Part shown: in pieces, positions 62,401 through 64,000 of the stretch
How the letters are laid out: the number at the start of each line of letters is the position of its first letter
How positions within the stretch are numbered: position 1 is the stretch's first letter
From: Meloidogyne chitwoodi
Lineage: Eukaryota > Nematoda > Chromadorea > Rhabditida > Meloidogynidae
Assembly (NCBI GenBank): GCA_015183035.1
Contig: JACZZP010000001.1
Coordinates: 2,976,001 to 3,040,000, forward strand
Length of the DNA: 64,000 bases
Direction of reading: 5' to 3'
Position numbers and translations under genes: made by a program
Notes under the pieces: generated by a model
Database searches by the model: none
What the model was told of the DNA's origin: nothing
The model's input: the letters and a program-made list of their open reading frames with translations, nothing else

Positions 62401-64000
62401 ATTTTGGCCCATAACTTTTTTCATTTTTATTTTTTTTTAATAATTTTTTTTTCAGAATACACGACTTGACAAGTCGTGATTTTTAAAAAAAAAAATCAAG
62501 AATAAACTTGATAAAAAAAAATTATTTATTTATTTTTTTTTTTAAAAAAATTGGGCTAAAATTTTAATATTTTGGCCCATAACTTTTTTCATTTTTATTT
62601 TTTTTTAATAATTTTTTTTTCAGAATACACGACTTGACAAGTCGTGATTTTTAAAAAAAAAAATCAAGAATAAACTTGATAAAAAAAAATTATTTATTTA
62701 TTTTTTTTTTTAAAAAAATTGGGCTAAAATTTTAATATTTTGGCCCATAACTTTTTTCATTTTTATTTTTTTTTAATAATTTTTTTTTCAGAATACACGA
62801 CTTGACAAGTCGTGATTTTTAAAAAAAAAAATCAAGAATAAACTTGATAAAAAAAAATTATTTATTTATTTTTTTTTTTAAAAAAATTGGGCTAAAATTT
62901 TAATATTTTGGCCCATAACTTTTTTCATTTTTATTTTTTTTTAATAATTTTTTTTTCAGAATACACGACTTGACAAGTCGTGATTTTTAAAAAAAAAAAT
63001 CAAGAATAAACTTGATAAAAAAAAATTATTTATTTATTTTTTTTTTTAAAAAAATTGGGCTAAAATTTTAATATTTTGGCCCATAACTTTTTTCATTTTT
63101 ATTTTTTTTTAATAATTTTTTTTTCAGAATACACGACTTGACAAGTCGTGATTTTTAAAAAAAAAAATCAAGAATAAACTTGATAAAAAAAAATTATTTA
63201 TTTATTTTTTTTTTTAAAAAAATTGGGCTAAAATTTTAATATTTTGGCCCATAACTTTTTTCATTTTTATTTTTTTTTAATAATTTTTTTTTCAGAATAC
63301 ACGACTTGACAAGTCGTGATTTTTAAAAAAAAAAATCAAGAATAAACTTGATAAAAAAAAATTATTTATTTATTTTTTTTTTTAAAAAAATTGGGCTAAA
63401 ATTTTAATATTTTGGCCCATAACTTTTTTCATTTTTATTTTTTTTTAATAATTTTTTTTTCAGAATACACGACTTGACAAGTCGTGATTTTTAAAAAAAA
63501 AAATCAAGAATAAACTTGATAAAAAAAAATTATTTATTTATTTTTTTTTTTAAAAAAATTGGGCTAAAATTTTAATATTTTGGCCCATAACTTTTTTCAT
63601 TTTTATTTTTTTTTAATAATTTTTTTTTCAGAATACACGACTTGACAAGTCGTGATTTTTTAAAAAAAAAAATCAAGAATAAACTTGATAAAAAAAAATT
63701 ATTTATTTATTTTTTTTTTTAAAAAAATTGGGCTAAAATTTTAATATTTTGGCCCATAACTTTTTTCATTTTTATTTTTTTTTAATAATTTTTTTTTCAG
63801 AATACACGACTTGACAAGTCGTGATTTTTAAAAAAAAAAAATCAAGAATAAACTTGATAAAAAAAAATTATTTATTTATTTTTTTTTTAAAAAAATTGGG
63901 CTAAAATTTTAATATTTTGGCCCATAACTTTTTTCATTTTTATTTTTTTTTAATAATTTTTTTTTCAGAATACACGACTTGACAAGTCGTGATTTTTAAA
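59498..64000. repeat. Satellite B, about 167-bp monomer, about 27 copies, runs off window
   Basis: A highly uniform array; copies differ almost only in homopolymer length. Each monomer has: ATTATTTATTTA and long T runs; an inverted repeat with TTGGGC and GGCCCA arms; a T-run ending TTTTTTTCAG; the palindrome CACGACTTG-A-CAAGTCGTG (first copy 59614-59632; one copy near 59950 has T in the centre); and TCAAG-AATAAA-CTTGA. The GGGCTAAAAT landmark recurs every 167-168 bp (59539, 59706, 59873). The array continues past the window end. Confidence 0.97.

Overview
The window looks like nuclear DNA of a nematode, most likely a tylenchid or root-knot-like species. It is very AT-rich, and its genes are split by many short introns (27 to about 100 nt, TTTTCAG or TTTTAG acceptors, a few GC-AG introns). 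It carries nematode-style orthologues of plexin, Porcupine/MOM-1 and a D2-like dopamine receptor. The species call is inference: no ribosomal or mitochondrial marker is present.

Layout. 1-2218 (-): an unrecognised acidic/basic protein (cut by the window start) and, upstream on the same strand, IGBP1/TAP42. 2219-4417: noncoding, with a chain of GC-rich exon-like islands. 4418-4840 (-): a CRIP-type LIM protein. 7673-9363 (+): a SEC14/CRAL-TRIO plus GOLD protein. 9364-16672: a long AT-rich gap holding a 41-bp minisatellite. 16673-26331 (+): a complete plexin gene of 38 exons, with a tRNA-like Pol III element in intron 4. 26803-29233 (-): a secreted protein with an N-terminal LPMO/X325-like module, two EGF modules and a DOMON domain. 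32248-35389 (+): a D2-like dopamine receptor in 15 exons. 35658-37509 (-): two paralogous small Gly/Cys-rich secreted proteins. 38455-39420 (-): a Shisa-like single-pass protein. 40273-44139 (-): Porcupine and BPNT1, an operon-like pair. 44394-46776 (+): WDR37, head to head with BPNT1. 47028-50756 (-): an LRR-like protein and UBE3D. 51088-53352: a Mutator-like transposon with 126-bp terminal inverted repeats, a 9-bp target-site duplication and a spliced FLYWCH/MULE transposase gene carrying one apparent frameshift.

The last 10.5 kb is satellite DNA. Family A (about 53505-59497) and family B (about 59498 to the window end) have different sequences but the same monomer length, about 167 bp. Each B monomer holds a 19-bp near-perfect palindrome, two further inverted repeats and a consensus nematode 3' splice site. 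The A/B block, with the adjacent MULE, is the most unusual part of the window and a candidate centromere-like or otherwise structural region.

Functional links: IGBP1 (PP2A-type phosphatases), Porcupine (Wnt acylation), plexin (semaphorin guidance) and the dopamine receptor are independent conserved signalling genes; no shared pathway is implied by their proximity. Exon coordinates were worked out by hand, choosing splice sites so that the reading frame is continuous and family motifs are kept.
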